A stretch of DNA of 64,000 nucleotides from Gigaspora rosea (GCA_003550325.1 QKWP01000612.1:3964-67963); one strand, 5' to 3'; shown: positions 1 through 12,310, counted from the stretch's first letter. The notes: generated from the sequence alone by a model not told the origin. Numbers and translations are program-made.

Positions 1-461
1 ACGAAGAAAGTAGGTTACCTTGTAAGAAAAATGGGTTGTCTATGTACAAACGTTAAAATTTTTAACTTTGCAATATAAAACTTTTTTTTCATTAGGTAAC
101 CTACTTTGGTCGCTTAAGCAAAGTTGTTCAGCGCGTAATTTTACTCGGTCCAAGGTCAAAACACGTTTTTTGGCCATTTTCTAGATGAAAAATAGGGGCA
201 AAATTAGAAAAAAAAATTTTTTTTAAAAAATTTTTTTAAAAAAAAAAATTTTTCTAACTTCGGCCCCATTTTTCATCTAGAAAATGGCCGAAAAAACGTG
301 TTTTGACTTTAGATCGAGTAAAATTATGTGCTGAACAACTTTGCTTAAGCGACCAAGGTAGGTTACCTAATGAAAAAAAAGTTTTATATTGCAAAATTAA
401 AAATTTTACCGTTTGTACATAGACAACTCATTTTTCTTACAAGGTAACCTACTTTCTTCGT
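1..461. repeat. Long palindrome (foldback element)
   Basis: The first and last bases pair (ACGAAGAAAG at 1-10, CTTTCTTCGT at 452-461) and pairing continues inward to an A/T-run centre near 231, making a nearly complete hairpin with arms of about 215 bp. Each arm carries the phrase AAGTTGTTCAGC, also found near 1591 and, as TTGTTCAGCAGATC, in the palindromes near 17600 and 62800. The left edge is the window edge, so the element may extend further. No coding potential seen. Confidence 0.85.
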
Positions 462-695
462 CTAAGTAAAGTTGTTCAGGGCATGATTTTACATATAATT
501 ATGATCTTATAATTGACAAATATTTGTTTTTGGTGAAGTTACATTTTCAGTTTGTGCAAAGATGGCAGAACTGTAACTTGGCACGAAAAGTTTTTTTATT
601 CATCTCCTTTTGCTCTATATAATCGCAAAATTTAATTTTAAATTAATATGTAGGTTGAAAAACATCATCACTTCAAAGTTTATAGTAATTTTATA

Positions 696-869
696 TAGTC
701 AGACCTCTCTAAATGCACGTCGTCGGGACCAGCTCTAGCACGTGCATTTAGAGAAGTATTACATTTAGAGAGGAAAAATCTATATATGTAATATTAGTTG
801 GGCCCAAGAAAGGACGTGCATTTAGAGAGGTGTTGCATTTAGGGGGGTAGCATTTAGGGGGTCTGACTG
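696..869. mobile_element. Short MITE of the CAGTCA family, TA target
   Basis: The ends match the family seen at 1112-1452: left AGTCAGACCTCTCTAAATGC, right CTGACTG, with TA on each side. Inside, the phrase GTGCATTTAGAGAGG is repeated in both orientations. At about 174 bp it is half the length of other copies and has a different centre. CAGT ends with TA duplications fit Tc1/mariner, most likely the pogo/Fot1 branch (inference). Non-coding. Confidence 0.75.
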
Positions 870-959
870 TATGTAATTTTTTAAAATTTCATATATATGA
901 AATTTACATGTGACAAATCGGATGACTGATATATATTTTGTTCTTTTAAACATATTTAT

Positions 960-1108
960 TTAAGTGCTTATAGTTGATTTGTATAGTAAAATTTGGACTT
1001 TACTATGTAGCAATTACTAAAAAACCAAAGAGGTTTTTTAGCGATTACAAGTAGTTGCTATATAGTAAAGTCCATATTTTACTATGCAAATCGACTATAA
1101 GCACTTAA
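960..1108. repeat. 149-bp palindrome
   Basis: TTAAGTGCTTATAG at the left pairs with CTATAAGCACTTAA at the right, and the arms run inward to a centre near 1034. The arm text (TAGTAAAATTTGGACTTTAC, then ATGTAGCAA) is the outer arm of the larger palindromes at 17541-17885 and 62738-63084, so this looks like an internally deleted relative. Confidence 0.8.
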
Positions 1109-1111
1109 GTA

Positions 1112-1452
1112 CAGTCAGATCTCTATAAATACAACCTCCATAAATGCAATACCTCCCTAAATGCACGTTTTTTTCTATTCCATAAGATGTTATTAGTGCT
1201 AAATGCATGTTCTATATTCTGTAAATGCACGTTCTCTTGAATAACATTTTATATTATACTAACCTCCCTAAATGCACATAGCCAATCAAATTTTAGTATT
1301 TAAGATAGGTTATATAGTTTTGGTAGAAGTTACACAAACTTGATGATCAAATTTTTAAAGCTGCAATTTAATTGGCTCACTCTAAATGCAAACCTCCCTA
1401 AATGCACATTGTAGGCTTGTCCCTTCGAGTTGCATTTATGGAGGGTTGACTG
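1112..1452 (+). mobile_element. CAGTCA-family MITE, full copy, TA target
   Basis: A 341-bp element flanked by TA (1110-1111 and 1453-1454). It starts CAGTCAGATCTCTATAAATG and ends CATTTATGGAGGGTTGACTG, an imperfect terminal inverted repeat. Inside, CCTCCCTAAATGCA is iterated in both orientations, as expected of transposase-binding subterminal repeats. Near-full copies occur at 15417-15754 and 42888-43224 (opposite orientation); interrupted copies lie in 58600-63833. No ORF. Confidence 0.9.
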
Positions 1453-1456
1453 TAAA

Positions 1457-1774
1457 TACCGTAGGTTTCTGAAAATAAGCTACCTCCAAAAGAAGCTACC
1501 CCCAGATTTTCAGAAAAATTTTTAAAGAAATCATTAACAGTTGCTACATATAAACCTTTTTTTTACTATGTAAACTTCAAAAGCTTGATTAAGTAAAGTT
1601 GTTCAGCACAACGAAATACATCTATAGTAAAAATTTAATAGTATTTGGACAACTTTTTATTAGTATGTTTTCAATTTTTCGAAAAATTTAACAATCTGAA
1701 AATAAGCTACACCCACGATTTTTTATGTAACTTTTTGGCCAAAAATGGTAGCTTATTTTTGGACAAATACAGTA
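1457..1774. mobile_element. TIR element with GGTAGCTTATTTT repeats
   Basis: Begins TACCGTAGGTTTCTGAAAAT followed by AAGCTACC; the right end is GGTAGCTTATTTTTGG followed by ACAAATACAGTATA, its imperfect inverse. The motif AAGCTACC or its complement occurs about five times. The same ends bound 16349-18053. The centre holds an AAAGTTGTTCAGC segment shared with the palindrome at 1-461. Confidence 0.65.
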
Positions 1775-2375
1775 TATATAAAAGAACAAATTACATATTC
1801 TACCAAATTTTATACAAATTAGAGAAGTTTAGCTTTAATTTTTACATTCATTGAATATATTTTTTTAAAAAAATTTTAATTTTTTCATCATTAAAAATCA
1901 AATAATAAAATGTTTTTAATCTTGCTAAAAATTTTGTAATATATGTATTTTGATCTTTCAAATAAGTTTCTTAAATGATAATTGTAGTAAAATTTGGACT
2001 TTACTATATAGCAACTATTGTCGATTATGGGTAGCTTATTTTGTAGTTTAATTTGAATCTACTTCGAGTTCAAATTTTGATTGGCTATTATTTTTGCATG
2101 AATTATATGACTAGGATTTTGTATAATCTAACTATTGATCAAAGTGCAAAAATCCAAAAGTCATATGGTCTCTGTATTATGTTGTACATAACTGGGTCAG
2201 AAGGATTGGAGCTGGGATAGAAATAGCAATTTCCTACCAATTATAATTTGACATATGTCAAATTGCAATTTTAAATTAACATATATTATTTTAAAAAAAT
2301 TGATTATACAATATGTTGATACATATATATAACAATTTTTTATATAGTTATTGATTAATAATTGTGACATATTAT

Positions 2376-2377
<2 letters not shown>
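1775..2377. other. Gene-free AT-rich DNA
   Basis: No convincing gene. Positions 1985-2040 hold a fragment joining the palindrome arm (GTAAAATTTGGACTTTAC) to GGGTAGCTTATTTT, a remnant of the family at 16349-18053. The rest is AT-rich with short homopolymer runs. Confidence 0.6.

Positions 2378-2413
<36 letters not shown>
2378..2413 (-). other. Poly(A) tail of LINE A
   Basis: An uninterrupted run of 36 T on the plus strand, directly beside CACTTTGGCAGTTTCACC. The adjacent sequence resembles the end of the short LINE-derived element at 60717 (GGCAGCCTCGCCAGCACTTT), which supports reading it as a LINE 3' end. Confidence 0.85.
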
Positions 2414-3453
2414 CACTTTGGCAGTTTCACCAGTACTTTATTAAGATACAAAGTATATCACTATATTAATACACTTGTTTACTCCTAATTTGCAAGCCTG
2501 ACATTACCCGGCTACCCTAAGGTGCCAAGTGCAACCTACCGTACTAGTTTTTTTAAGATCATTCAGAAACTAGAGGCTGTGTTAAACCAGCCTAAGTGCC
2601 ACATCAAAATGGCTTTTCACCGAATAATACTCTATTACCTATTGCCGACATGCACAAATTATAAGAGCCTTGCTTCTGCTCTATTCTTCTTCTTTTTAAT
2701 TCTTCAATATTCCTTTCTCCTTTGTTAGTAAAGCTTTCTGCATGCCTTAAATTGGGGTCCCTCTTCTGCCTTTTCTTTTTAGCAGTACCTCTTGAGAACA
2801 AAGCCTTCTTTTTCTGTCAGTTTCTCTTGTGCGTCCACTGGATTCCTTCCTTTTGCTCCTATTCCACCATTTTAACGCATCTCTCTCTCCAGATTACTTC
2901 ATGAAAGTAGTCCCATGCCATAAGAGGAAAATACTGCAAGATCAATTTCACGTCGTTACTTGTAAGGCCTAATTTAAATAAATCTTCTTCAGTATACATC
3001 TTATACAAGCCCCTTATAAGGCCTTTTTTTCTTTTTTTTCCTGTGTACTGGCACCAAACAGAAAATCACAGAGTTGTTGTATTGAAACTTCGTTTCTTCT
3101 TTGTCTTCTTTTCCACATACTTTATATATATTATCCTTATAAAAATCAGGACATGTTATTTTAAGACTACTAAGAGTCGGAAACCTACCATGCAAACACT
3201 TGATTAAGAAGTTGAGTTTCCTTCCTTTATGCATTGAGGTACATCTCACGCCACTTTGCTTTTTAATTCTTCTCTATAGACTTTCCCACGCCCATGTACG
3301 GTAGTGGTCCTTTTTTTCTAGCCAACTAGAAATGCTTAGCATTCTCCAATCTGCTGCTATCATTGTGTCCTCAATTTCTTTTATAACCTTTCTTTCGCAC
3401 TGGCATTTTAATAAGATTGTCTCACCAGATATATTGAACCTAATTCTTAAGCT
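2414..3453 (-). pseudogene. LINE A C-terminal tail of ORF2 (Cys-rich) and 3' UTR
   Basis: Downstream of the RNase H domain the frame is interrupted several times. The best piece is 3001-3249 (82 residues), containing FPTLSSLKITCPDFYKDN then VCGKEDKEE. That matches the usual LINE tail in which a leucine-rich helix precedes a Cys/His zinc-binding motif, although the expected CxxC pair is eroded to a single Cys here. A Lys/Arg-rich piece lies at 2604-2801. I call it a decayed tail of ORF2, with the 3' UTR nearest the poly-T run. Confidence 0.6.
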
Positions 3454-4155
3454 TCATTCGGTATTCTGTATCACAAGTAGAGGGGCTGCTTGGTCTTCTT
3501 TCGCTAGTACATCTGCCCTATCGTTCCAGTAATTATTACTGTGTCCTTTGACTTTAACCATCTCTACTTTTAAATTTTTTAATCTTTTTGTATCGAGGAT
3601 CTTGAGTAACAAATTATAGTTCTTCTGATGTAACCACTCTTTATTCGACCTGTGATTTTCACTCCTATTAATTCCTAGGATTGCAGCTGCACTATTAGTA
3701 TAGATCTTGACCTCACTATCTTGCGGAAACAATAATAAGACTACCCATATTGCTGCTAATTCGGTTCTCGTCAAAGAGGACCATCCTTGTATACTGTGGT
3801 TCCCCTTCTGGATCATTTCTTTTCCATCTTTATCAACCTGTATCCATCCTAAACCTTGCTTACAATTCAAACCGTTTTCTGAGATTTTCTTGTGCAATAA
3901 ACCATCTGTATAAAACACTAGTGAATTTCTTGCTATACTAATATTTCTATTTAACTGCTCTATTAGCAGATTTTCATAATAATAGCTAAAATTCTGTCTC
4001 TTTATCAATTCTATTTCTATTCTATCTAAACTTACTACCACTGTCAGGCTTGCTTTAGAGATTCTATCTAATTCCTCCTTCCTAACTACTCGCTTCTCTA
4101 ATGAGCTTTTAACAATATCTGTCGATACATCAAAAACCCAGTCACCCTTCTGCAT
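3454..4155 (-). pseudogene. LINE A RNase H domain
   Basis: A 233-residue open segment of LINE A ORF2. RNase H removes the RNA strand of the RNA-DNA hybrid during element copying. Catalytic-site landmarks in order are FYTDG (about residue 82), RTELAAIW (about 130), IYTNSAAA (the usual Asp is Asn) and NDRADVLAK (about 210). The third acidic residue is therefore lost, so the domain is probably inactive. The segment begins where the Ty3/gypsy element interrupts the LINE; the preceding part of ORF2 resumes at 14342. Neighbouring frame continues into a broken C-terminal tail. Confidence 0.85.
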
Positions 4156-4176
4156 TTTGACATCCTGAATTGCTGT

Positions 4177-4904
4177 TGTTATATTTGTATAATTTTAGTA
4201 TCATTTTAAAATATTAGTATTAGAAAAATATTATAAAGATAATAAGAATAGTATAAATTTTATCAAAATAATCAAATCTGTAGTATTAATTTTATTAGGA
4301 AAACTTTTCTCCGTTCTCAAAAAGGAGTTATTTTCATTAATAACTTGATATCATAACTCATTATTATAACTCGTTATCATATCTCGTTATTATAACTTGT
4401 TATCATATCTTGTTATTATAACTCGTTATCATATCTTGTTATTATAACTCATTATCATATCTTATTATTATAACTCATTATCATATCTCGTTATTATATC
4501 TCGTTATAGAGAAAATACTAAGTTTTTACAGATATATAAACCCTACTTTTTCTCTCAAGTCAAAGCAGGTTCTGTCCTTTAATTCTTTTCCTATATAAAA
4601 ATATTTGTACTTAAAATATTATATTTAATAAACTGATATTATCCTTTAAAATATAAAGACATCACCTTTATATTCTTTGATCCTTTATCCATCATATAAA
4701 GGACCTTTATTTTGTTGGTTATTAATTTATTTGGTTGGATTATTATTCTCTTATACTTTTGTTAGCATATAATTTTCGTTAGCATTATTATTCTTGGATT
4801 TATTTTCTTTTATTATTGACTTCTTTGATATTGTATATATTTCTTACTCTCTTACACGTTAAGTCAAGTGATATAGTTTCTTGCCTAAAAGTTACTATAT
4901 TACA
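4177..4904 (+). repeat. 5' LTR of the Ty3/gypsy element
   Basis: Starts TGTTATATTTGTAT and ends TAAAAGTTACTATATTACA, like the copy at 13622-14337. It contains a tandem array of ATAACTCGTTATC / ATATCTCGTTATT units and a TATATAAACCCTACTTT segment that may be the promoter. The sequence after it begins GTTTTGGCGACGACGACAGG, the expected place for the primer-binding site; I did not assign a tRNA. Confidence 0.92.
4340..4505 (+). repeat. 13/26-bp tandem array in the 5' LTR
   Basis: Alternating 13-bp units ATAACTCGTTATC and ATATCTCGTTATT with small variations, repeated about a dozen times. The matching array in the 3' LTR is at about 13780-13940. The unit carries an imperfect dyad (AACTCGTT). Confidence 0.85.
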
Positions 4905-5890
4905 GTTTTGGCGACGACGACAGGACCTATAACTTCTTGTATTTGTGATTTCCAATTTATTTTCTTAAATTTGTTAAATTAGTGATTCTTAAATTTTTAT
5001 ATCAGTTTAGTTTTTGGATTAAAATTTTTTGGTTAATTTTTTTTTAGAATTATACTTTTTTATATAGTTGCAACTCTTTCTTCTAAGTTCCTTTACTCTC
5101 TTTCATTCTTCTTTTCTTTTCTTTTCTTATTTTCTTTTAAATTTTCTTTATTTCTTTTAACTAGCTACATCAAACTATTTTAAAATTTTTCTTAACCCCT
5201 TCTTATAGTCGTAACACAAAGCTTCTTTTGAATTACACAAAAATTATATTAGTTACACGAAGCTTCAAAAACTCGTACTAGTCAGAATTATATAGATCTT
5301 TGATTTTTGAGTAACGTTACATGACCAAAATTTTATAGTATAGGAGTTCTATTTTATATTATACACTATCCTATAACTAGTCTCTTAAAATATTAGTTAA
5401 ATCTTAGTCTACTATTATTATTTATTATCAAAGTTCTTTAAATTTCTTTCTATATTCTCTCGTATATCTTAATATTAATCCCATACTTGCTATATGCAAC
5501 ACTTTTCGCAAAAATACTTTGACTTCACTTGGTATTTTCTTAATCATATTCCTAAGAAGGAATATAATAATCTAATTGAAACTCTTAAATCTGCTATTAA
5601 TTAACTCCAATTTGGGTCTCCTTTAAACTCTCAACAGACCGATATTTTATTTAAATATTCTAAATTCTCTGACTTCTCTTGGGAAAACGGCAAATCATAC
5701 CCAACATCCAAAGATCTTTGGAATAATGGATGAGTTATTGACCAAGGATTCCAAACTCCTTCCCATCAAATTATTGATTACTTAGAATTTCTAACTCCGG
5801 ATAATCCTCAAAGTGTTTTCTATCCAACTCCTGCTATTCCACAACAAAAATCTCTCCCTCAACGTACCTATACTTCATACCAGTGTGCTA
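4905..5890 (+). other. Leader of the Ty3/gypsy element
   Basis: The sequence between the 5' LTR and the gag-like region. AT-rich, with a T- and C-rich stretch (about 5090-5170) and no long open frame. The last few hundred bases may already belong to the degraded start of gag. Confidence 0.5.
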
Positions 5891-8210
5891 ATTTGAAACT
5901 TTACGAAGAAGAATTACCTAATAACATTAAATCAACTGACGGCATAAACGATCTATTTAAATATCGCCAACTCCATGGCTTTTCTACCTACTTTTTCAAA
6001 AAAGAATTGTTATCGTTTTTATTTAAAATGAATTCATCAAAATCTAAAGATCAAACTGAGATTTCTATTGATGTTCTGCGTGAAGAAAAAAACAATGTCC
6101 CGGTATTCTTTGAACCAGTCTAAATCATTAGAAGTATCTCTTGATTGTTTTGTCTTTGCTTCTTTATCACTTTCGCGAAGTTTTAGAAGGTCGTGGCAAG
6201 GAATTTTCTCAACAATTATCAAAAAAATCGGTTTTGATTAAACCTCTTTATGAATATTGACCAATACAAGCAATGAATAACTAATCATAACTTCCTATAC
6301 GAAACTAATCAAGCTATAAGTAGAAGAAGATATAAAGAAAGACCTGATCCTAGTTGTTCTGCTTGTCATTCTACCAACGAATACTATATCACCGAAGAAT
6401 TTTATAGATTTTGGAATTGGTTTCATTCTACTTATAAAGCTGAAAACCTTTTTGCTTACACTGTTGATTATTTTAACGACGCATACCGATTACCAATAAC
6501 TGAAGATTTAATACCTCATATTCATCGATTAATAACTACTATCCGATATCAAAATAACCAACCCCTACAAGAATTTGATTTGATCGTACCAGAAGTAATT
6601 GAAAAGTGGCAACAAACTTGTGAATTCATTGATTCTGCTGCGCCAACTGAAATACTAGAAACAAATAATTCGAATAATTCAGAAGATTCCAACGGAGCTA
6701 TTAATTTTGAAGACCATTCTGAAGAAAATTCTGAGAAAAACTTTGAAGAAAACTCTACATCCTCTTACTCTTTTAATCTATCTATACCCACTATAAATAA
6801 CCAAATTGAGCAAAATCATAATCAAATAAGATGAAGCCTACATAATACTCGACAAATTCTTAGTCAAATAAAGGAGACTATCAAAAATAATGACTATATC
6901 CTCATTACAGAAGAATCTAGCTTATTCACTTCCAATAATCATAATAACTATCAAACCACTTCTGACCATTTGACTAATACCAACAACCTCCAATCTTCTG
7001 ATATTAACTATTCAACTATCGATAAACCCCAAATTAATAATTACTTTGACGATAATATTTTCTCTAGTTTTGTTAGTCAATTAGGAAATTTAACCATGTC
7101 TCAAAGTGGTAGAAACAACAATAGACGAACTAATCAAAATGACGATCTGCTTCATTTTAATGAAGAAGATGATAGAATGACTAATTTATATATAAATGAC
7201 AATTCACAAAGAGGTGCAGAAAATAGAAAAGTGCCTATTAGACCAAGTAATAATAATGAAGAATGTTAAGATAAAGATGAGGGTGATGATAATGAAAAGG
7301 ATGAATTTAATGCTAAGGATGCTATAAAAAGCATTCTAGAAGGTTTAAAAGAAATTGTTAATAATAATGCCGAAAGACCAACTACAGCTACCAATCCAAA
7401 GGAATATAAAATGATTGACTTTCCTACTTTTTCTAGTAACCAAGATGAAGACCCGGTTGAATGGTTTGAAGCTTTTACTAGAGCATGTGTTGGTAATAAC
7501 ATTTCAGAAAATAGATGACTCGCTATAGTTCCTAATTTCTTTAAAGGCAATGCTCTATCCTGGTATAATCAAAATCGATTCAACTTTACTTACTAGGACA
7601 ACGATACCCATACAAACCACTCCTTTATCCAACTTTTCTCTGGAAAGTTTAGAGATCCATTCAAAGTATCCCAATGGCATTATACATTAAGAAGTAGAAA
7701 ACAAAAACCAGGAGAGACTGTTGATGCTTATAATTCTGCCCTTAAAGAGTTATAGCAAAGAGTCAATCCCAATAATAATTATCCTGAAGTAGACAAAATT
7801 CGACAATTTGTAGATGGATTGAGACAAGAATTTCAAATACCTGTACAATCAGAAAACCTAATAACTATTAATCAAGCAGTAAATAAAGCCAAAGCTATCG
7901 AAGTAGCTTACTCTAAAAGAAGTTCCTTATCGGCTTATTCCTTATTACCTACTACCTACTAACCACAATTCTTTGGAAGATACACTGGTCTAAATCAACC
8001 TATCATACCTGCTCAACCTCAACATAGTCTACGTAATGACTTAATGGAAGCAGTTCAATATGTTACTAGAACCATGCAGAATCATAATCAGAATCGAAAC
8101 TCTCAAACCCAACAAAATACTTCCTCTCAAAATAATAATAACAATTATAGAAATAATAATAATAACTATAGGAATAACAATAACAACAATTATAGATCAC
8201 CTAACAAAGA
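5890..8210 (+). pseudogene. Gag-like region of the Ty3/gypsy element (fossil)
   Basis: Encodes an acidic, Asn/Glu/Ser-rich N-terminal part followed by a capsid-like region (about 7400-7920) with MIDFPTFSSNQDEDPVEWF and, further on, TLRSRKQKPGETVDAYNSAL. These match the retrotransposon gag core, where proline, tryptophan and a late 'GETV.AY' stretch are typical. An Asn/Gln-rich linker follows. The region is broken. Confidence 0.8.
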
Positions 8211-8215
8211 AATAA

Positions 8216-8580
8216 CAATTGTTTGAAATGTAATCGACCTGGTCACTTTGCTGCTAACTGTTCCGCCCCTTTCTGTACCAACTGTCAACAGATTGGACAT
8301 GGTACTCGAAATTGTCGTTTTAATCTAAATTGGAGAAATAACAACAATAACAATTATAACAACAACAATTATAATCGAAATAACAACTGTAATAATAATA
8401 ATAACTAAAGAAACAATAACAATTATAATAACAATAATTTCAATAATAACAATAACAATCCTCCTCCCAACAATAATAATAATAACAATAACCAAAACCA
8501 AAACAATAACAATAATTATAATAATAATAATAATGATAACAACCAACAAAAACAACATTTAAACTAGAAATAGCATCTCC
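8216..8580 (+). pseudogene. CCHC zinc knuckles and Asn-rich tail of gag (fossil)
   Basis: Two knuckles are visible in succession, CLKCNRPGHFAANC and CTNCQQIGHGTRNC, both C-x2-C-x4-H-x4-C, the nucleic-acid-binding signature of retroelement nucleocapsids. They are followed by a long Asn-repeat region built from AAT/AAC codons. On the other strand this gives a spurious Ile/Val-rich frame. Confidence 0.9.
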
Positions 8581-8829
8581 AGAGGGTGAGCATGCTAAAG
8601 TCCGAAACCCTCAATTGATAATAACAATGAAGATGTTTATTCATTCTTAATGGATGAAATTGATTTATTACTCGACCAAGAAGATAACAAAACTAACAAA
8701 AATAACAATAATATAGATGATAAATTTTATAATCTCTGGACAGATTATAATGAAACTATAGAAATATTGGGGATGAACTTGAATGAAATTGATTTTTATC
8801 TCGAAGATAACAATCAAAAGAATCAAGTT

Positions 8830-9190
8830 AAAGATACATTATTTACTACTGCTGAAGTTTTGGGAAAAGAAATTAATGTTTTTATTGATACTGGTTTAAA
8901 AGGATGTGTGGTTACTAAACGCTTTCTTGATAAAATGGGTCGAAATATTGATAAACCAAGTAATGTCCAAGTTGTAGACATTACAGGTCATAAATCTGTT
9001 CCTTTAGGCAGAGTTAAGGACATTCCTATCCAACTTGGTACAAAAATCACATTAGTTGATATGCTAGTAACAGAATCTAAAGAATATAATGTAGTCTTAG
9101 GAAATAAATATTTAGATAAAGTCCATGCTATTATTGACTATTATGGAGAATTCATGAGTATTGGGATTGCAGATCAAATAGAATATGTCC
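8830..9190 (+). pseudogene. Aspartic protease domain of the Ty3/gypsy element (fossil)
   Basis: The segment reads INVFIDTGLKGCVVTKRFLD, then a hydrophobic strand and VVLGNKYLDK. DTG followed by a hydrophobic-gly loop is the retroviral-type aspartic protease active site, and 'VVLGNKYLD' fits the usual 'ILGmdwL' strand. It lies between gag and RT, as expected. Confidence 0.8.
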
Positions 9191-9639
9191 CAATCTCTTG
9201 TAAACAACGAATTACAGATCCTGATACAGTATATCCAATTAATTTTAAAGACTATTATTCTAACCAGGAATTAGAGTTAGAATTAGAAGATAACAACTTT
9301 ACCGAACCCATATACACTACTATTCAAATTGGAGATATCTTTTCTCAACTTGATGAACAATTAATTGCTAATGTAAAAATTGAAAATATCAATAACTCTT
9401 TAAATCCGTCTCCAGATGAAATATTCAAATTAATACAACCAGAAATCAAAGAAATAAAAGATAAAAAGAAAGAAGACCAGAAAATTTCTATCCCTATTAC
9501 TGAAGATAAATCAACGTTTATTGGACATAATCTTGATGAACAACAAAAAGAAGATATAACTCAATTATTACTAGAAAATTCAGATATATTCGCCACTAAA
9601 TTTTCTGAACTTCGAAAACTAATGTCATATATCATAGCA

Positions 9640-10620
9640 TAAATACAGGTGATTCGTATTCTATTAAACAAAGGGCATATAGAGCCTCCCCTGTTGAACA
9701 AGATCACATCCAAAAAGAAATTGAAATAATGGAAAAGGATGGTATAATTCGAAAATCAGAAAGTCCTTAGAGTTCCCTAGTTGTTCTAGTCAAAAAGAAA
9801 AATGGAAAACTACGATTTTGTGTTGATTTTAGAAAGTTGAATAGTACAACTAAAAAGGATACTTACCCTTTACCAAGAATTGATGAAATGCTGGATAATC
9901 TTGGAAATGCTAAATGGTTTACTTCTCTTGATTTAACCTCCGGATATTAGCAAGTAGAAGTAAAAAAAGAAGACAAAGAAAAGACCGCTTTTATAACAAA
10001 ATTTGGTCTTTATGAGTTCAATGTAATGCCATTTGGACTCTGCAATGCCCCTTCTACATTTCAAAGACTAATGGACATTGTTCTACAACCTGTATTATGG
10101 AAGAAAGCTATGGTATACATCGATGTCATTAATATTTATTCTGAAATATTCAACAATATATAAAGATGTCCAGGAAGTATTCAATCTTATTAAAGACGCC
10201 AACCTTAGAATAAACCCAGAGAAATGCCATTTCTGTACCAATTAAATGCAATTTCTTGGCCATATAGTTAGAATTGAAGGAATTAAACCTGATCCTCAAA
10301 AGGTTAATAAACTCGATAAACTTCCACCCACGAAAAATATCTCTCAACTTAGAGCCTTCCTAGGCTTAGCATCGTACTATCGCCGATTCATAGAAGGATT
10401 TTCTAAAAAGGCTGGACCTTTACTTAAATTACTTAGAAAAGATGAAAAATTTAAATGGAATAAACCACAGCAAGAAGTATTTGATTGGCTTAAACAATGC
10501 TTAACTCAATCACCTATTCTACAATATCCCGATTACTCTGAACCTTTTATTCTATTCACTAACGCTTTTTATCAAGGACTTGGTGCAGTCCTATCCCAAA
10601 TTAAAAATGGTTGAGAGCAT
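9640..10620 (+). pseudogene. Reverse transcriptase domain of the Ty3/gypsy element (fossil)
   Basis: Landmarks are VLVKKKNGKLRFCVDFRKLN, the palm stretch WFTSLDLTSGY, FGLYEFNVMPFGLCNAPSTF and, downstream, FLGHIVRIEGIKPDP with LRAFLGLASYYRRFI. These are diagnostic of Ty3/gypsy RT and its connection to RNase H. The domain is broken. Confidence 0.92.
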
Positions 10621-11095
10621 GTAATTGCTTATGCTAGTCGAACTTTAACCCCTGCTGAACAAAATTATAGTACCGTCGAACTTGAATATTTAGCAGTTAT
10701 TTGGGCCGTAAAATATTTTCGGCATTATATTTATGGAACGAGATTTACTTTAATTACTGATCATAAAGCCTTACAATAGTTACTTAATTCATGTACAATC
10801 AATGATAACAAAAGGATTAGGGCAGTGTCATTAATCACCTGATTATTTTTTATCAGAGGCCTAACCCCCCTCCCCCTTCCTTAATATATAAATAGTCAGG
10901 TTCTTATATATAATTTTAACTTTTTTTACCCCCCTCCCCCCCTAAAAAATCACCTGATTTTTGTTACTCCCCTTACAAGATAGAGATTAACCCTACAAGA
11001 ATATCAGTTTGATATTAAATATCAAGCTGGTAGCCGGAACAAAAATGCTGATTTTCTCTCACGCCTACTTGAATACTTAAAGGACAATGGATAAA
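10540..11095 (+). pseudogene. RNase H domain of the Ty3/gypsy element (fossil), with an insert
   Basis: Visible segments include [48 protein letters not shown] and [10 protein letters not shown], then after an insert YQFDIKYQAGSRNKNADFLS. This is the usual gypsy RNase H ending. A GC-rich insert of about 170 bp lies inside it (10810-10980). Confidence 0.88.
10810..10980. repeat. GC-rich insert within the Ty3/gypsy element
   Basis: About 170 bp unlike its surroundings, with two C-rich runs (CCCCCCTCCCCC type, near 10867 and 10935) and AATCACCTGATT in direct repeat near each side (10830 and 10958). I saw no clear inverted repeats, so the class is open; the edges are approximate. Confidence 0.55.
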
Positions 11096-11129
11096 AAACA
11101 ATATAATCAGCTATATCAATACCTCTCTA

Positions 11130-12310
11130 CCCTACAATTTGACAAGGACGCTACTAAACAGGAAAAATCTCGAATCCAAAAAGAAGCTAAAAACTACCTT
11201 ATTGAAAATAATAAACTATATCAACGAAATAAGAAAAACCTCAAAGAGTAATCAAACATGATCAAAAACACATCATCCTATATACATTACACGATGAACA
11301 AGAAGTATATTTAGGAATTAGTACTACTTATAATAAAATCAAAGAACGATACTTTTGGCCTACCATGTACAATGATATTAAGGAATACGTTCAAACATGT
11401 GATATTTGCCAACGTAGAGGACATGAAATACAACAACAAAATCTACAACCTCTAGAAGTGAAATACCCATTCCATCGAGTTGGAATTGATATTAAAGGAC
11501 CTTTACTACCTACCAAACAAGGCAACAGATATATAATTGTTGCAATGAATTATTTAACAAAATGGCCAGAAGCAAGAGCCGTAGCAGATATAAAAGCTAT
11601 AACTGTAGCTAAATTTATTTATGAAGATATTGTTTGTCGACATGGGACCACTACTATATTACTTTCTGACCGAGGATCCAATTTCATAAGTGAAGTAATA
11701 AAAGAATTGTGCCAAAATCTTCTTATAAATTATCAGCATACTGACCTCAAACGAATGGGATGATTGAAAGGTTTAATAGAACTATTGGTGAAGCCCTTGC
11801 TAAAATTACAAGTTATAAATACAAAGAATGAGATGAAATTCTACCTTCAGTATTATTAGCTTATAGAACCATGAAGCATGGTACTACTAGGTTCACTCCA
11901 TTTTCTCTTATTTATGGACGTGAAGCCAAATTACTAATAGAAACAATAGTAGAATCTTACTATGAAGAAGATTTAGTATTCTACAAAGCTTTATTAAAAA
12001 GAATGTTCGAAATAGAAGATGTTTTAATTAAACAACAAAATGAAGCTCTAGAAAATATACAAGCAACACAACAAAATCAACAAAAACATCATGACAAACA
12101 CATCAAACATGATAAATTAAAAATTGGTGACAAAGTTCTAGTTGCCAAATCATTTCTTAAAAATATATTTTCTGCTAAATTAGAAGAACAATTTATAGAA
12201 CCATACATAATACATAATATATTAGATTTTGGAGTTTACAAACTACAAACTTTGGACGGCAAAAAAGTGAAAGACCCAGTTCATGGTGATAGACTAAAAT
12301 TGTACCATGA
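11130..12310 (+). pseudogene. Integrase of the Ty3/gypsy element (fossil)
   Basis: A zinc-binding N-terminal part (LHDEQEVYLG ... YVQTCDICQRRG; H-H-C-C type) is followed by the catalytic core with VGIDIKGPLLP, MNYLTKWPEARA and LLSDRGSNFISE, and a C-terminal module IGDKVLVAKSF ... YKLQTLDGKK that fits the GPY/F-type domain. No chromodomain is evident. Integrases of this kind insert the DNA copy into the host chromosome. Confidence 0.9.

Noticed and set aside
8325-8558. Ile/Val-rich minus-strand frame
   Set aside because: It is the complement of the Asn-repeat region of the Ty3/gypsy element; the composition is an artefact of AAT/AAC repeats.
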